DNA of 64,000 bases from an uncultured Acetatifactor sp. (GTDB lineage: Bacteria; Bacillota; Clostridia; Lachnospirales; Lachnospiraceae): assembly GCA_947589075.1 (NCBI GenBank), contig CANQBS010000004.1, forward strand, positions 1-64,000. The letters run 5' to 3'. The notes under the pieces are model-generated. The model was not told the origin of the DNA. It saw only the letters and a program-made list of their open reading frames with translations, and did no database searches. Shown in pieces: positions 43,490-53,461 of the stretch; the stretch's first letter is position 1; every line of letters begins with the position of its first letter. Position numbers and translations under genes: made by a program.

Positions 43490-43929
43490 TGAGCCCTCCT
43501 TTCAGAAATATGATGATCCAGGTGCAGGGAGTAAATGGTTTCCTGACCTTTTATGCTGAGAAGCTGAATATCCGCGCTGATCAGCCCCGTGTCCTGTGAC
43601 GGTCCGCTGCCCGATACCACGGCGGTATAGGAGGCTTCATTTTCAGAACAGGCCGCCCATGTATTATCCCAGTAAAGTGAGAGAGTTCCCGTTTCAGACA
43701 GAGTGCTGTCCGGGAAAAGCTGCTGCAGGGCATCCAGATCGCCTTCTGTTCCCAGGTAGCCTTCCGCCAGGTTCTGAACCAGATTGATGGCGTGATTTTC
43801 GTTTATGGTCTGCTGGCTGATCAGATGTGAGCGGACAAACAGTCTGATGCACACGGTGCTGGTCAGAGAAAAGAACAGGATCGCTATAATAAGTTCCATC
43901 AGAAAAAGGCTGGATTTTGAATGTTTCAT
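43486..43929 (-). CDS. Pseudopilin-like protein with type IV prepilin-type N-terminus
   Basis: 147 aa from the ATG at 43929 (AAAGGA upstream). The N-terminus MKHSKSSLFLMELIIAILFFSLTSTVCIRLF has the prepilin layout: short basic leader, Glu five residues after the likely cleavage point, then about 20 hydrophobic residues. The rest contains SSTLSETGTLSLYWDNTW-like beta segments. Probably a minor pseudopilin processed by a prepilin peptidase that is not encoded in this window. Confidence 0.75.
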   Translation of the reverse strand: MKHSKSSLFLMELIIAILFFSLTSTVCIRLFVRSHLISQQTINENHAINLVQNLAEGYLGTEGDLDALQQLFPDSTLSETGTLSLYWDNTWAACSENEASYTAVVSGSGPSQDTGLISADIQLLSIKGQETIYSLHLDHHISERRAQ

Positions 43930-43945
43930 AAGAAAGATCCTTTCT

Positions 43946-44437
43946 CTATTGCTTTGAATGTACATTGAGAAGAAGGGACTTGGCCTCCCCCTCCGCAGTG
44001 GTCAGTCTGACTGAGAAAAGAGAGTCCGACAGGGCTTTTATCTCCATATCTTTTAAGGGCATGATGGCCTGCCCCGCTCCAAGGGTGTCGCCTACAAGAT
44101 CAGCGCCTCTGCGGGTAAAGAGCTCCATCAGATTTCCCTGATGAAAGTACAGGTAGGTGCAATATTCCTGACCTTCTATGTCCTGACTTAAGACAAGGGC
44201 GTCCGTATCTTCCAGCTGCTCTAGGGAAACGCTCCCCGCCGCGTCGCCCTGGCGGAGCTTCTCCGTGATATAGGCGGTAGCCGTGCGGGAATCGAAGTTG
44301 CTGCTCATATCGTCTACGGTATTTTGATAAACATTTGCGCCGATCATTACGAGCATCAGCGCTGAAAAGGCAAAAATGCCGAAAAGCGCCAGTACAAACA
44401 GTACATCTATAATATGCCGGTCCTGGGTTTTATTCAT
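43946..44437 (-). CDS. DUF4860-type membrane-anchored protein
   Basis: 163 aa. One N-terminal membrane segment (IIDVLFVLALFGIFAFSALMLVMIGANVYQ) is followed by an extracellular domain (TATAYITEKLRQGDAAGSVSLEQLED, YCTYLYFHQGNLMELFTRRG, SVRLTTAEGEAKSLLLNVHSKQ). The pattern fits the DUF4860 family, found in clostridial pilus-like operons; its function is unknown. AAGGAACAAGCC precedes the ATG. Confidence 0.75.
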   Translation of the reverse strand: MNKTQDRHIIDVLFVLALFGIFAFSALMLVMIGANVYQNTVDDMSSNFDSRTATAYITEKLRQGDAAGSVSLEQLEDTDALVLSQDIEGQEYCTYLYFHQGNLMELFTRRGADLVGDTLGAGQAIMPLKDMEIKALSDSLFSVRLTTAEGEAKSLLLNVHSKQ

Positions 44438-44512
44438 GGCTTGTTCCTTTCTTTTGCTTTCCTGTGACAGAGATCGTCAAACTGGTATTCCGGGACACAG
44501 ACGGCAGCCGGT

Positions 44513-44863
44513 CTATTGGAAAAAAGACTGGCCCGTGCGGCGTATCACGGTCACATCGGGAAGCATATTGGATGCAAAGATCTGATAATCTATGAAAAAA
44601 ATTTCCTTATCGTAAAGAAGTCCGTAATGCTCCTCCAGGTATTCCAGGCTGGGAGGATAGACCCCTTCCACCGCGTAACATTGGGAAATGCTGCGGGAAA
44701 GAGCGTTTTCCAGGCTTTCCTTCTGTTTCTCCAGAGTGGTGTCGTTCACAGTAGTGATCCCCCTCAGGAAGATGAAAAACAGGATCAGAAAAGCTGCGAT
44801 GGGAAGAAATCCCATGAATCTTCTCATAAAATGGGGCTTATTATGTTCGAATCGGTTGAACAT
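44513..44863 (-). CDS. Small membrane-anchored protein of the pseudopilus operon
   Basis: 116 aa, one membrane segment (GFLPIAAFLILFFIFLRGI) near residues 18-36, then a coiled region (TTLEKQKESLENALSRSISQCYAVEGVYPPSLEYLEEHYGLL), which resembles the pilin-like helix followed by the 'YP..L..L' segment of pseudopilins. No family is named. It sits between the GspF-like gene and the DUF4860 gene. Confidence 0.7.
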   Translation of the reverse strand: MFNRFEHNKPHFMRRFMGFLPIAAFLILFFIFLRGITTVNDTTLEKQKESLENALSRSISQCYAVEGVYPPSLEYLEEHYGLLYDKEIFFIDYQIFASNMLPDVTVIRRTGQSFFQ

Positions 44864-44943
44864 ACCTCAGGTTCCTTTCTTTTCAATGGATCTCGGCGCG
44901 CCGATACAGATTCCGTATCCGCAGGGCGCAGACCGACTCAGGC

Positions 44944-45990
44944 TTATCCGATGCTGGCCATGATCCCCATAAGGGGCAGGATGACGGAAAGAAGGATCAT
45001 GCCTACGATCAGGGACAGGATAATGACCAGGGTGGGTTCCAGGACAGAAAGAATGGATTGGATCCTGCGGTCGGTTTCCTTCTCGTAGTTATCCGCTATC
45101 TTGCGCATCACAGCGTCTATATTGCCGCTGCGGAAGCCTACGGCCACCATCCTGGAATGCAGGCTGGAAAAGATATCCGCGCTTGTCAGAGCCTCCGCCA
45201 GGTTTTCTCCTTCCTGGATGGCTTTCTTGCAGCCGGCGATCTTCTCCCGCATTTTATCGTTCTCCACCAGGAGACTCACCATGTCCAGGCTGGCAAAGGT
45301 ATCCATCCCGCTGCTCATGGCCATCGCCATGCCGCTGGCAAACCGCTGGCAGGCAATGCTTTCATAGAAATGTCTGGTCAGGGGAAAAACTGTCAGGAAA
45401 CGGCTGGTCTTTTTCTTCCCGAACTTTGTGCGGGTAGCCGCGATATAAAGGGCTGCCAGGAGGATCAGGACTGCGATCAGCACCAGGGAATAGCGGTTAA
45501 TGGAGTTGCCCAGCTTTAAAAGCGTGCCGGCAAAACCGGTCATTTCGCTTCCCAGCTCCACAAACACCTGATTGAAGATCGGGAGGACCCTGCTGATCAG
45601 GACGAAAATGACCACCAGCATCATGACGATCATGATGAAAGGATAAGTGATGGCGCTTTTAATGTTATTGGAGATAGCCTCCTCTTTTTCATAATATGCG
45701 GCGAGGGACTGCATGCAGTCATCCAGGTTGCCGGATTCCTCTCCCAGGGCGATCATGTTGAGCACATAGTCCGGAAATAATCCTGTTGCCGCCAGTGCGT
45801 TATGGAAGGATTCTCCCTGCCGGCATACATCCAGAATCTTACTGATGATTTCTCTGCCGCCGGAGGCATCCGTGTCCTTTAACAGGATATTCATGCTTTC
45901 CTCCGGGGCGATCCCTGCCTGGAACAGCATGGCTGTCTGACTGCAGAAGGAAGCGATTTCAGCGTTGGATAATAATTTTTCTTTTTTCAT
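44944..45990 (-). CDS. Type II secretion/type IV pilus platform protein (GspF/PilC/ComGB family)
   Basis: 348 aa; the start at 45990 has AAGGAG seven bases upstream. Two T2SSF domains are present, each with the conserved GES motif (RQGESFHNALAATGLFPDYVLNMIALGEESGNLDDCM; IQEGENLAEALTSADIFSSLHSRMVAVGFRSGNIDAVM), plus three membrane segments. It is the inner-membrane platform for pseudopilus assembly. Its partner ATPase (GspE/PilB type) is absent from the window. It lies 10 bases after the transglutaminase gene. Confidence 0.92.
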   Translation of the reverse strand: MKKEKLLSNAEIASFCSQTAMLFQAGIAPEESMNILLKDTDASGGREIISKILDVCRQGESFHNALAATGLFPDYVLNMIALGEESGNLDDCMQSLAAYYEKEEAISNNIKSAITYPFIMIVMMLVVIFVLISRVLPIFNQVFVELGSEMTGFAGTLLKLGNSINRYSLVLIAVLILLAALYIAATRTKFGKKKTSRFLTVFPLTRHFYESIACQRFASGMAMAMSSGMDTFASLDMVSLLVENDKMREKIAGCKKAIQEGENLAEALTSADIFSSLHSRMVAVGFRSGNIDAVMRKIADNYEKETDRRIQSILSVLEPTLVIILSLIVGMILLSVILPLMGIMASIG

Positions 45991-46000
45991 GGCTTTCTCC

Positions 46001-47041
46001 TTAATATTCATAGCTTATAACGTAATTGGTTCCGTCCCCGATATATTCCCTGAGCTTTCTTTCTGAAGTGTTGGGATTCGCCGCAAAGGTAGGATCCATC
46101 AGTTTCCAGTTCTTTCCGTCAAATTCCACGATGTTGTTGACCCAGCCGATATCTGTGATATAGGTGCTGATCCATGCATGGTAAGCATCCCCTGCATATC
46201 CTACCTCAAGCTTGGTAGGGATATTCTGGCTGCGGAGCATACTGGTCATCACCGCGGCATAGTCCAGACAGATACCGGTACCGGTTTCCAGGGTGGAATC
46301 CACATCGCTGATGTAGCCCGAAGGAGGATTCTCCGCCTTTGCATAGTCGTAAGTGATATTATCGATTAAATAATTATAAACGTTTGCTACAACATCCAGG
46401 TCGGAGGCAGCGGTTTTTGCCAGATCGGCTCCCTTGGCAACGGTATCGCAGTCCCTGTCATAGAATACATACTGACTGGGTACCAGAAAGGGCTGGAATT
46501 CATCCTCCAGCTTCACTTCTACTTCGACCTTCATGGCCGCGCTGTAGGTGGTGCCGGAAACATTCTCATAAACGCCGATGGAATAGGTGCCGTCCCCGGC
46601 AGTGAAGGGGAAAGCGATATAATCCTTTTCCTTGAGATCGTACTTATATTGCACCTTGTCAGGTCCGGTGATCATCAGCTTTACCTTGGGATTGCTCCCG
46701 AAGTATTTAGCCATGCAGTAGCCCTTGGAGCTGTTGGACACATCCACGGAGGTCACATCGTTGCTGTAGCTTTCCGTGCCGGGGGCTTCCTGTTCAGGAA
46801 CATAGGGAGTATTATCCCTTAAAATGACCTCCTCCTGGGGAGGCTGCTGGACCGAAGAACTGGAAGGAACAGGGGTCTCAGCCATGGTGGTGGCTTCTAC
46901 AGTTATGGAAGGTTCCGTACTGTCTGGCAAAGGAACGGTATCCGAAGCGCCTGGGCCGTCAGAGGCGCAGGCCGACAGGCCGAGCGCCGCTGCTGCAATG
47001 AGGGCGGCAAGATACCTCTTTTTGAATTTATAATGATACAA
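46001..47041 (-). CDS. Transglutaminase-like lipoprotein
   Basis: 346 aa from a TTG start at 47041, fixed by GGAGG eight bases upstream; the 561-aa track ORF adds non-coding sequence. Lipoprotein signal with ALGLSAC (Cys near 24) and a Pro/Ser/Thr-rich linker. A middle beta domain precedes the transglutaminase core with Cys in TGTGICLDYAAVMTSMLRS, His in GDAYHAWISTYI and Asp in NWKLMDPTF, so a Cys-His-Asp triad is present. It may be a surface peptidase or cross-linking enzyme. It is first in the operon with the pseudopilus genes, suggesting a shared envelope role. Confidence 0.85.
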   Translation of the reverse strand: MYHYKFKKRYLAALIAAAALGLSACASDGPGASDTVPLPDSTEPSITVEATTMAETPVPSSSSVQQPPQEEVILRDNTPYVPEQEAPGTESYSNDVTSVDVSNSSKGYCMAKYFGSNPKVKLMITGPDKVQYKYDLKEKDYIAFPFTAGDGTYSIGVYENVSGTTYSAAMKVEVEVKLEDEFQPFLVPSQYVFYDRDCDTVAKGADLAKTAASDLDVVANVYNYLIDNITYDYAKAENPPSGYISDVDSTLETGTGICLDYAAVMTSMLRSQNIPTKLEVGYAGDAYHAWISTYITDIGWVNNIVEFDGKNWKLMDPTFAANPNTSERKLREYIGDGTNYVISYEY

Positions 47042-47176
47042 TTCGTACACCTCCAATGGAAATACACTCAATACTTTCATTATTATAATGCATTTATAAA
47101 AAAAAGAAAAGGGGGAAGGACTTTCTTTTTCAAGAAAACTGTTGTATACTAAAAGCCTGAAAGTGAGGTGCGGAAT

Positions 47177-48025
47177 ATGAAAGTATTTGTAACGGGCGTA
47201 AGAGGACAGCTGGGCTATGATGTAATGAATGAATTGGAGAAAAGAGGACTGGAAGCAGCAGGCGTCGATATCCAGGAAATGGATATTACGGATGCGGACT
47301 GTGTGGAAAGAGTGATAAGTGATGCCGCGCCGGACGCGGTGATCCACTGTGCAGCTTATACGGCTGTGGACGCCGCACAGGACAATGAGGAATTGTGCAG
47401 AAGGGTGAACGCGGAGGGAACTGCCAATATAGCCAGGGTCTGCAGGGAGCGTCATATTAAGATGATGTACATCAGCACGGATTATGTGTTTGACGGAAAA
47501 GGAACAAGACCCTGGGAACCGGATGACGAGAGGCATCCCCTGAATGTCTACGGTCAGACGAAGTATGAAGGGGAGCTGGCGGTGACTGAAAATCTGGATC
47601 AGTATTTTATCGTCCGTATTGCCTGGGTATTCGGGGTGAATGGGAAAAACTTCATCAAAACCATGCTGAATCTGGCCAAAACCCACGATACCATCACGGT
47701 GGTAAACGACCAGTATGGTTCTCCCACCTATACCTATGATCTGGCGAGGCTTTTAGTGGATATGATCCAGACGGATAAATATGGTTTTTATCATGCGACC
47801 AACGAGGGGATCTGCACCTGGTATGAATTTGCCTGCGAGATTTTCAGACAGGCAGGAGTAAAGGTGAATGTCCTGCCGGTTTCCGCCGCCCAGTATGCGG
47901 CGAAGGCGCCTCGCCCGGAGAACAGCAGAATGAGCAAGGAGAAGCTTACGGAAAATGGATTTGAAAGGCTTCCGGCCTGGCAGGATGCCCTGGGAAGATA
48001 TCTGGAGGCGTTAAAAGAGCGTTGA
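47177..48025 (+). CDS. rfbD: dTDP-4-dehydrorhamnose reductase
   Basis: 282 aa from the ATG at 47177 (GAGGTG upstream; the track GTG is three codons earlier). It catalyses the last step of dTDP-L-rhamnose synthesis. NAD(P) site KVFVTGVRGQLGYDV, the YxxxK catalytic pair in VYGQTKYEGE, preceded by ISTDYVFDGKG; NDQYGSPTYTYDLA is typical of RmlD. The other rml genes are not nearby. A TATACT -10 lies about 25 bases upstream without a clear -35. Confidence 0.95.
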   Translation: MKVFVTGVRGQLGYDVMNELEKRGLEAAGVDIQEMDITDADCVERVISDAAPDAVIHCAAYTAVDAAQDNEELCRRVNAEGTANIARVCRERHIKMMYISTDYVFDGKGTRPWEPDDERHPLNVYGQTKYEGELAVTENLDQYFIVRIAWVFGVNGKNFIKTMLNLAKTHDTITVVNDQYGSPTYTYDLARLLVDMIQTDKYGFYHATNEGICTWYEFACEIFRQAGVKVNVLPVSAAQYAAKAPRPENSRMSKEKLTENGFERLPAWQDALGRYLEALKER

Positions 48026-48059
48026 CAGTATAAAAAAGCTGGTGAGATCATGCCTCGAA

Positions 48060-48088
48060 TTGACAATGAGGTGTTTCCTTCCTATAAT
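48060..48088 (+). promoter_or_regulatory. Consensus sigma-A promoter of the membrane glycosyltransferase gene
   Basis: TTGACA, 17 bases, TATAAT, a full consensus match, ending 51 bases before the ATG. Confidence 0.85.
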
Positions 48089-48139
48089 AGGTATAATTTT
48101 ATGGAAAATTTCAGCAGAAGGAATCAGAGGAGAGGTTAA

Positions 48140-49798
48140 ATGCATTTGATTAAGAATTTCAGCAAAAACAGGCAGATGATACGGGTGTTTGGAATTGCAC
48201 TGGTATTAATGCTGTTTGGTTTGGGGTCCTTTTTATTCTGGGGAAGCAAAAAACAGGTATGGTTTTGTGATGAAATATACACATACGGCTCTGCGAATGG
48301 CTTTGAACAGGACTGGCCCGCCGCTTATGTGGACGAGTGGATGACAGGAAAAGATGTGGAAGCTTTCTTTTCTGCTGATTGGGATGTGTTAGCTTTAAAT
48401 GAGGTAACTGTACGCCTTTATAATGATCATGTTCCTTTGTATTTTTGGCTGTTTCGTATAATATCTTTTTTGTTCTTTCGGGGAAGCGGTTCTATTTGGA
48501 TCGGGCTCAGCATCAATCTGTTTTTTTATCTGTTTTTTTTGGAGATAGTGTATTTCCTGTTCCTGAAATTGACCAAAAGCCCTGTTCCGTCGGGCATGGC
48601 AGCCTTTTTTACGGTTATTTTTAATCGCTTGATAATAGAGCAGGCAACGACCTTGAGAATGTATATGATGCTTTTATGGGCACAAATGTTGTTATTGCTT
48701 GCAGGAATGTGGGTTCTAAACAGTATTTGGAAGAATAAACTCAGTCCGTTTAGTTTCATTGGCTTGTACTTGATCAGTGTGATTGGTTTCCTGACCCATT
48801 ATGATTTTTGGGTGTTTTATGCGATAACGGCAGCGCTTTTCTGTTTATGGTTATTGTTTTTAGTTTATAAGAAGCGTGGAAAGATGTTCTGGCGCTCGAA
48901 AGAGTTTGGCTGTGTCCTGATCTGGTGTATTGACTTTGCCCTGGCACTCTTTTCTACGATTTTGCTTTTCCCATATTGCAGATGGAATTTAAATCGGGGG
49001 AAAGGGCAGATAGCTCTTTATTCCTTAATGGACTTCTCTTCTGAAAAGATTAAACAGATAATTTGGGGGTATGAGCGTTTATCCCGTTCTATTTTTGGAG
49101 AAAACATGCCCGTAGCTGCAGGGCTGCTTCTCATTTTCGGATGTATTATCGGCGGTGGGATTTTATTATACAGAAAAAAGGAAAAGAAGCTGCTGACCGG
49201 ATATGTGCTGACAATGCTGGTCGCGCAAAGCTATCAGATAGTGGTATGCTTTACTTTGCCGGATGCTTGGGAAGAACGTTACCTTTGGGGAGAATTTACT
49301 CTTGTGATGCTTTGCATGGCCTGGGGCGGAATATTGCTTTTGAATTGTATATTCGATAAAATAAAGGATAGCAGATATCGCAGGATCTCGATCCTTTTAA
49401 CAAGCATTATTCTGTCTGTCTGTATCCTTGCAGGGGAATTTTCCATCATTGACGATGGAAGAGGGGTTGCATATCTGTTTCAGGAGGAAAAGGATGTAAA
49501 GGTACTTGAGGCTCATAAAGATATCCCCTGGGTTATTTACGGTCCTACGGGAGGCGTATATTCTTATTATGATTGGCTGATTCCTCAAAAAATATGTTTT
49601 CTTACCGAGAATGATACGGATGAAGACAGATGGGCAATACAGGAGCTGCAGGATGAAAGTAGTTTTATATTGTATTCTTTTGAAGAATATTATCCACACG
49701 CACTGGAGTTGTTTGAGCAGGAACTTGGAGAAAAGCTGGAGGGAAATTTTTTGTTTAGAAGTACGAACTTAAGCATATACCTGATACAGAAGAGGTGA
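48140..49798 (+). CDS. Polytopic membrane glycosyltransferase-like protein (GT-C fold)
   Basis: 552 aa with about 11 membrane helices in the first ~430 residues and a ~110-residue extracytoplasmic C-terminal part. After the first helix comes FCDEIYTYGSANG; the DE pair in the first outer loop is the usual GT-C catalytic feature of lipid-phosphate-sugar transferases. VRLYNDHVPLYFWLFRI matches the second conserved loop of the GT39/ArnT group. Likely transfers a sugar from a lipid carrier to a surface glycan or protein. AGGAGAGG lies five bases before the ATG. Codon use is AT-richer than that of its neighbours. Confidence 0.8.
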   Translation: MHLIKNFSKNRQMIRVFGIALVLMLFGLGSFLFWGSKKQVWFCDEIYTYGSANGFEQDWPAAYVDEWMTGKDVEAFFSADWDVLALNEVTVRLYNDHVPLYFWLFRIISFLFFRGSGSIWIGLSINLFFYLFFLEIVYFLFLKLTKSPVPSGMAAFFTVIFNRLIIEQATTLRMYMMLLWAQMLLLLAGMWVLNSIWKNKLSPFSFIGLYLISVIGFLTHYDFWVFYAITAALFCLWLLFLVYKKRGKMFWRSKEFGCVLIWCIDFALALFSTILLFPYCRWNLNRGKGQIALYSLMDFSSEKIKQIIWGYERLSRSIFGENMPVAAGLLLIFGCIIGGGILLYRKKEKKLLTGYVLTMLVAQSYQIVVCFTLPDAWEERYLWGEFTLVMLCMAWGGILLLNCIFDKIKDSRYRRISILLTSIILSVCILAGEFSIIDDGRGVAYLFQEEKDVKVLEAHKDIPWVIYGPTGGVYSYYDWLIPQKICFLTENDTDEDRWAIQELQDESSFILYSFEEYYPHALELFEQELGEKLEGNFLFRSTNLSIYLIQKR

Positions 49799-49831
49799 AA
49801 AATTTTTTCGGCCGCACAAAAGAATTTCAGT

Positions 49832-49900
49832 CACACAAAAAATTTTTAGTCACACACAAAAAAATTTTAGTCACACAAAAAATTTTTAGTACACACAAAA
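49832..49900. repeat. A-tract tandem repeats upstream of the rpsL promoter
   Basis: About four units of 19-21 bp, CACACAAAAAATTTTTAGT with small changes (49832, 49851, 49872, 49891), preceded by a degenerate unit from 49815. The A/T tracts recur about every two helical turns and end right at the rpsL -35. They may bend DNA or act as UP elements (inference). Confidence 0.75.
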
Positions 49901-49906
49901 AATATC

Positions 49907-49935
49907 TTGACAACAGACCTGCAAACAAGTATACT
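49907..49935 (+). promoter_or_regulatory. str operon (rpsL) promoter
   Basis: TTGACA, 17 bases, TATACT. The leader to the rpsL ATG is about 135 bases. Confidence 0.85.
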
Positions 49936-50009
49936 ACTCTAGTATGTCGGTTCACGTACGTTTATTTCTGGCGCAGTGAATCACATATAAAACTCCATTG
50001 TTTGCAGGT
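49917..50009 (+). terminator. Promoter-spanning inverted repeat with T-run before rpsL
   Basis: ACCTGCAAACAA (49917-49928) and its exact inverse TTGTTTGCAGGT (49998-50009) are separated by 69 bases and followed by TGTTTTTTTAT. The left arm lies between the -35 and -10 of the rpsL promoter. Only read-through RNA from upstream could form this stem; RNA started at the promoter lacks the left arm. Confidence 0.5.
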
Positions 50010-50076
50010 TGTTTTTTTATCTGCGAATAAAATGGAAAAATTTATCAATACTACAACAAGAAAGAGGTGAAACAGA

Positions 50077-50511
50077 ATGCCAACATTTAACCAGTTAGTG
50101 AGAAAGGGTCGTCAGACTGCGGTGAAGAAATCCACGGCACCCGCTTTGCAGAAGGGCTATAACTCCCTGCATAAGAAGGCTACGGAGATTTCCGCTCCTC
50201 AGAAGAGAGGCGTATGCACCGTTGTGAAGACAGATACCCCGAGAAAGCCTAACTCAGCCCTGAGAAAGATTGCCAGAGTACGTCTTTCCAATGGAATCGA
50301 AGTGACCAGCTACATTCCCGGCGAGGGTCATAACCTGCAGGAACACAGCGTGGTGCTGATCAGGGGCGGAAGAGTGAAGGATATGCCTGGTGTAAGATAT
50401 CACATCATTCGTGGTACCCTTGATACCGCAGGCGTTGCTAACAGAAAGCAGGCCCGTTCCAAGTATGGCGCCAAGAGGCCTAAGGCTGGTAAGACCGCTG
50501 CCAAGAAATAA
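50077..50511 (+). CDS. rpsL: 30S ribosomal protein S12
   Basis: 144 aa. The decoding-centre loops [23 protein letters not shown] and [30 protein letters not shown] are fully conserved, with the Lys residues at the positions where streptomycin-resistance changes occur. The C-terminus has the usual basic extension ([14 protein letters not shown]). AGGTGAAACAG precedes the ATG. First gene of the str operon. Confidence 0.98.
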   Translation: MPTFNQLVRKGRQTAVKKSTAPALQKGYNSLHKKATEISAPQKRGVCTVVKTDTPRKPNSALRKIARVRLSNGIEVTSYIPGEGHNLQEHSVVLIRGGRVKDMPGVRYHIIRGTLDTAGVANRKQARSKYGAKRPKAGKTAAKK

Positions 50512-50544
50512 TCGGTCTGAAAGTACCACTGAACGAACTAAGAA

Positions 50545-51126
<582 letters not shown>

Positions 51127-51151
51127 TGCAGGACTTTAGGAGGAAGATATC

Positions 51152-53266
51152 TTGGCTGGAAGAGAATATCCATTAGAGAGAACCAGAAACATCGGTATTA
51201 TGGCACACATCGATGCAGGTAAGACCACTCTTACCGAGCGTATCCTTTATTATACCGGTGTGAATTACAAGATGGGTGATACTCATGAAGGTACTGCTAC
51301 TATGGACTGGATGGAACAAGAGCAGGAGAGGGGTATTACCATCACATCTGCTGCTACCACCTGCCACTGGACTTTGGAAAAAGAGACAAAGCCCATGCCC
51401 GGCGCGCTGGAGCACCGTATTAACATTATTGATACTCCTGGTCACGTTGACTTCACCGTTGAGGTAGAGCGTTCACTCCGTGTGCTGGACGGCGCCGTAG
51501 GCGTGTTCTGTGCCAAGGGCGGTGTTGAGCCTCAGTCCGAAAACGTCTGGAGACAGGCTGACACTTACAACGTACCCCGTATGGCGTTTATCAATAAGAT
51601 GGACATTATGGGCGCTGATTTTTATGGAGCAGTAGACCAGATCAGGACCAGGCTTGGCAAGAATGCCATCATCCTTCAGCTTCCCATCGGAAAAGAGGAT
51701 GAATTTAAGGGAATCATCGACCTGTTTGAGATGAAGGCTTATATCTATAATGATGATAAAGGCGATGACATCACAGTGACAGACGACCTCGGCGATATGG
51801 CTGAGGATGCGGAACTGTACCGCTCAGAGCTGATAGAGAAGATCTGTGAGTTGGATGATGACCTGACAATGATGTACCTGGAGGGTGAAGAGCCTTCCGT
51901 TGAGGAAATGAAGAGGGTGCTCAGGAAGGCCACCTGCGAATGCGCAGCCATTCCTGTCTGCTGTGGTTCTGCATACCGCAATAAGGGCGTACAGAAGCTG
52001 CTGGATGCAATCCTGGAGTATATGCCTGCCCCTACAGACATTCCTCCCATTAAGGGCGTTGACTTAAACGGCAACGAGGTAGTAAGACATTCTTCCGATG
52101 AAGAGCCTTTCTCCGCACTGGCGTTCAAGATCATGGCCGATCCCTTTGTAGGGAAGCTGGCATTCTTCCGTGTGTACTCCGGTACCATGAACGCCGGTTC
52201 CTATGTTTTAAATGCAACCAAGGACAAGAAGGAACGTGTGGGACGTATCCTGCAGATGCACGCCAACAAGCGGGCAGAGCTGGATAAGGTTTATTCCGGT
52301 GATATCGCTGCGGCGGTAGGTTTTAAATTCACCACCACCGGCGACACCATCTGCGATGATCAGCATCCGGTGATCCTGGAGTCCATGGAGTTCCCGGAAC
52401 CCGTTATCGAACTGGCCATCGAGCCCAAGACCAAGGCCGGCCAGGGCAAGATGGGTGAAGCCCTTGCAAAGCTGGCGGAGGAAGATCCTACCTTCCGCGC
52501 CCATACCAATCCCGAGACAGGCCAGACCATCATCGCCGGAATGGGCGAGCTGCATCTGGAGATCATCGTGGACAGACTCCTTCGCGAGTTCAAGGTAGAG
52601 GCCAATGTGGGTGCACCTCAGGTCGCTTATAAGGAAGCCCTTACCAAGGCGGTGGATGTGGAGTCCAAGTATGCAAGGCAGTCCGGCGGACGCGGACAGT
52701 ACGGACATTGTAAGGTGAAGTTCGAGCCCATGGATCCCAACGGCGATCAGCTCTTCAAATTTGAATCCACGGTTGTGGGCGGTGCGATCCCCAAGGAATA
52801 CATCCCCGCTATCGGCGAAGGTATTGAAGAAGCCACCAAGTCCGGTATCCTGGGAGGATTCCCTGTGGTGGGCGTGTATGCCAACGTGTACGACGGATCC
52901 TACCATGAAGTGGACTCTTCCGAGATGGCGTTCCATATCGCAGGCAGCATGGCCTTTAAGGATGCAATGCAGAAGGCAGCTCCTGTTCTGATGGAGCCCA
53001 TCATGAAGGTGGAGGTCACCATGCCTGAGGAGTATATGGGAGATGTAATCGGCGATATCAATTCCCGCCGCGGACGGATCGAAGGAATGGAAGACATCGG
53101 TGGCGGCAAGATGGTAAAAGCCCTTGTTCCCCTTGCCGAGATGTTCGGTTATTCTACAGACCTGCGTTCCAAGACCCAGGGCAGAGGCAATTACTCCATG
53201 TTCTTTGAGAAGTATGAGCAGGTTCCCAAGAACGTCCAGGAGAAGGTGCTGGCAACCAAAAAATAA
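51152..53266 (+). CDS. fusA: Elongation factor G
   Basis: 704 aa GTPase for ribosomal translocation. The start is TTG at 51152 behind AGGAGGAAG. G1 [15 protein letters not shown], switch/G2 [13 protein letters not shown]3 [10 protein letters not shown]4 NKMD, then domains II-V with [14 protein letters not shown] and [17 protein letters not shown]. Length is normal. It lies 25 bases after rpsG. Confidence 0.98.
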   Translation: MAGREYPLERTRNIGIMAHIDAGKTTLTERILYYTGVNYKMGDTHEGTATMDWMEQEQERGITITSAATTCHWTLEKETKPMPGALEHRINIIDTPGHVDFTVEVERSLRVLDGAVGVFCAKGGVEPQSENVWRQADTYNVPRMAFINKMDIMGADFYGAVDQIRTRLGKNAIILQLPIGKEDEFKGIIDLFEMKAYIYNDDKGDDITVTDDLGDMAEDAELYRSELIEKICELDDDLTMMYLEGEEPSVEEMKRVLRKATCECAAIPVCCGSAYRNKGVQKLLDAILEYMPAPTDIPPIKGVDLNGNEVVRHSSDEEPFSALAFKIMADPFVGKLAFFRVYSGTMNAGSYVLNATKDKKERVGRILQMHANKRAELDKVYSGDIAAAVGFKFTTTGDTICDDQHPVILESMEFPEPVIELAIEPKTKAGQGKMGEALAKLAEEDPTFRAHTNPETGQTIIAGMGELHLEIIVDRLLREFKVEANVGAPQVAYKEALTKAVDVESKYARQSGGRGQYGHCKVKFEPMDPNGDQLFKFESTVVGGAIPKEYIPAIGEGIEEATKSGILGGFPVVGVYANVYDGSYHEVDSSEMAFHIAGSMAFKDAMQKAAPVLMEPIMKVEVTMPEEYMGDVIGDINSRRGRIEGMEDIGGGKMVKALVPLAEMFGYSTDLRSKTQGRGNYSMFFEKYEQVPKNVQEKVLATKK

Positions 53267-53346
53267 AGACGGCGGATTGCCCCAGTCTTATTTGCAGGTT
53301 ATTTAACAATTAAAATTACTTTTTCTTGAAATTATTAAAAAATTAC

Positions 53347-53375
53347 TTGAAAAAAGCTTTGTTATTTACTATAAT
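53347..53375 (+). promoter_or_regulatory. tuf promoter
   Basis: TTGAAA, 17 bases, TATAAT, in the 195-base fusA-tuf gap. The leader contains a GAAGCGT/ACGCTTC hairpin (about 53400-53423). It gives tuf expression independent of the rest of the operon. Confidence 0.8.
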
Positions 53376-53461
53376 CAAAGATAGCCAAGTTTTCACGCCG
53401 GAAGCGTGGAAGAGACGCTTCGGCAACAAAATAGTTGATTTTATTAAGGAGGACTTTAATA

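Noticed and set aside
47042-47686. 215-codon N-terminal extension of the transglutaminase ORF
   Set aside because: It runs through intergenic sequence and antisense to rfbD; the TTG at 47041 follows GGAGG and begins a proper lipoprotein signal.
49795-50070. 91-aa ORF overlapping the end of the glycosyltransferase gene and the rpsL leader
   Set aside because: It reads through the A-tract tandem repeats (giving repeated SHKK/THKK) and the rpsL promoter. It has no ribosome site of its own.
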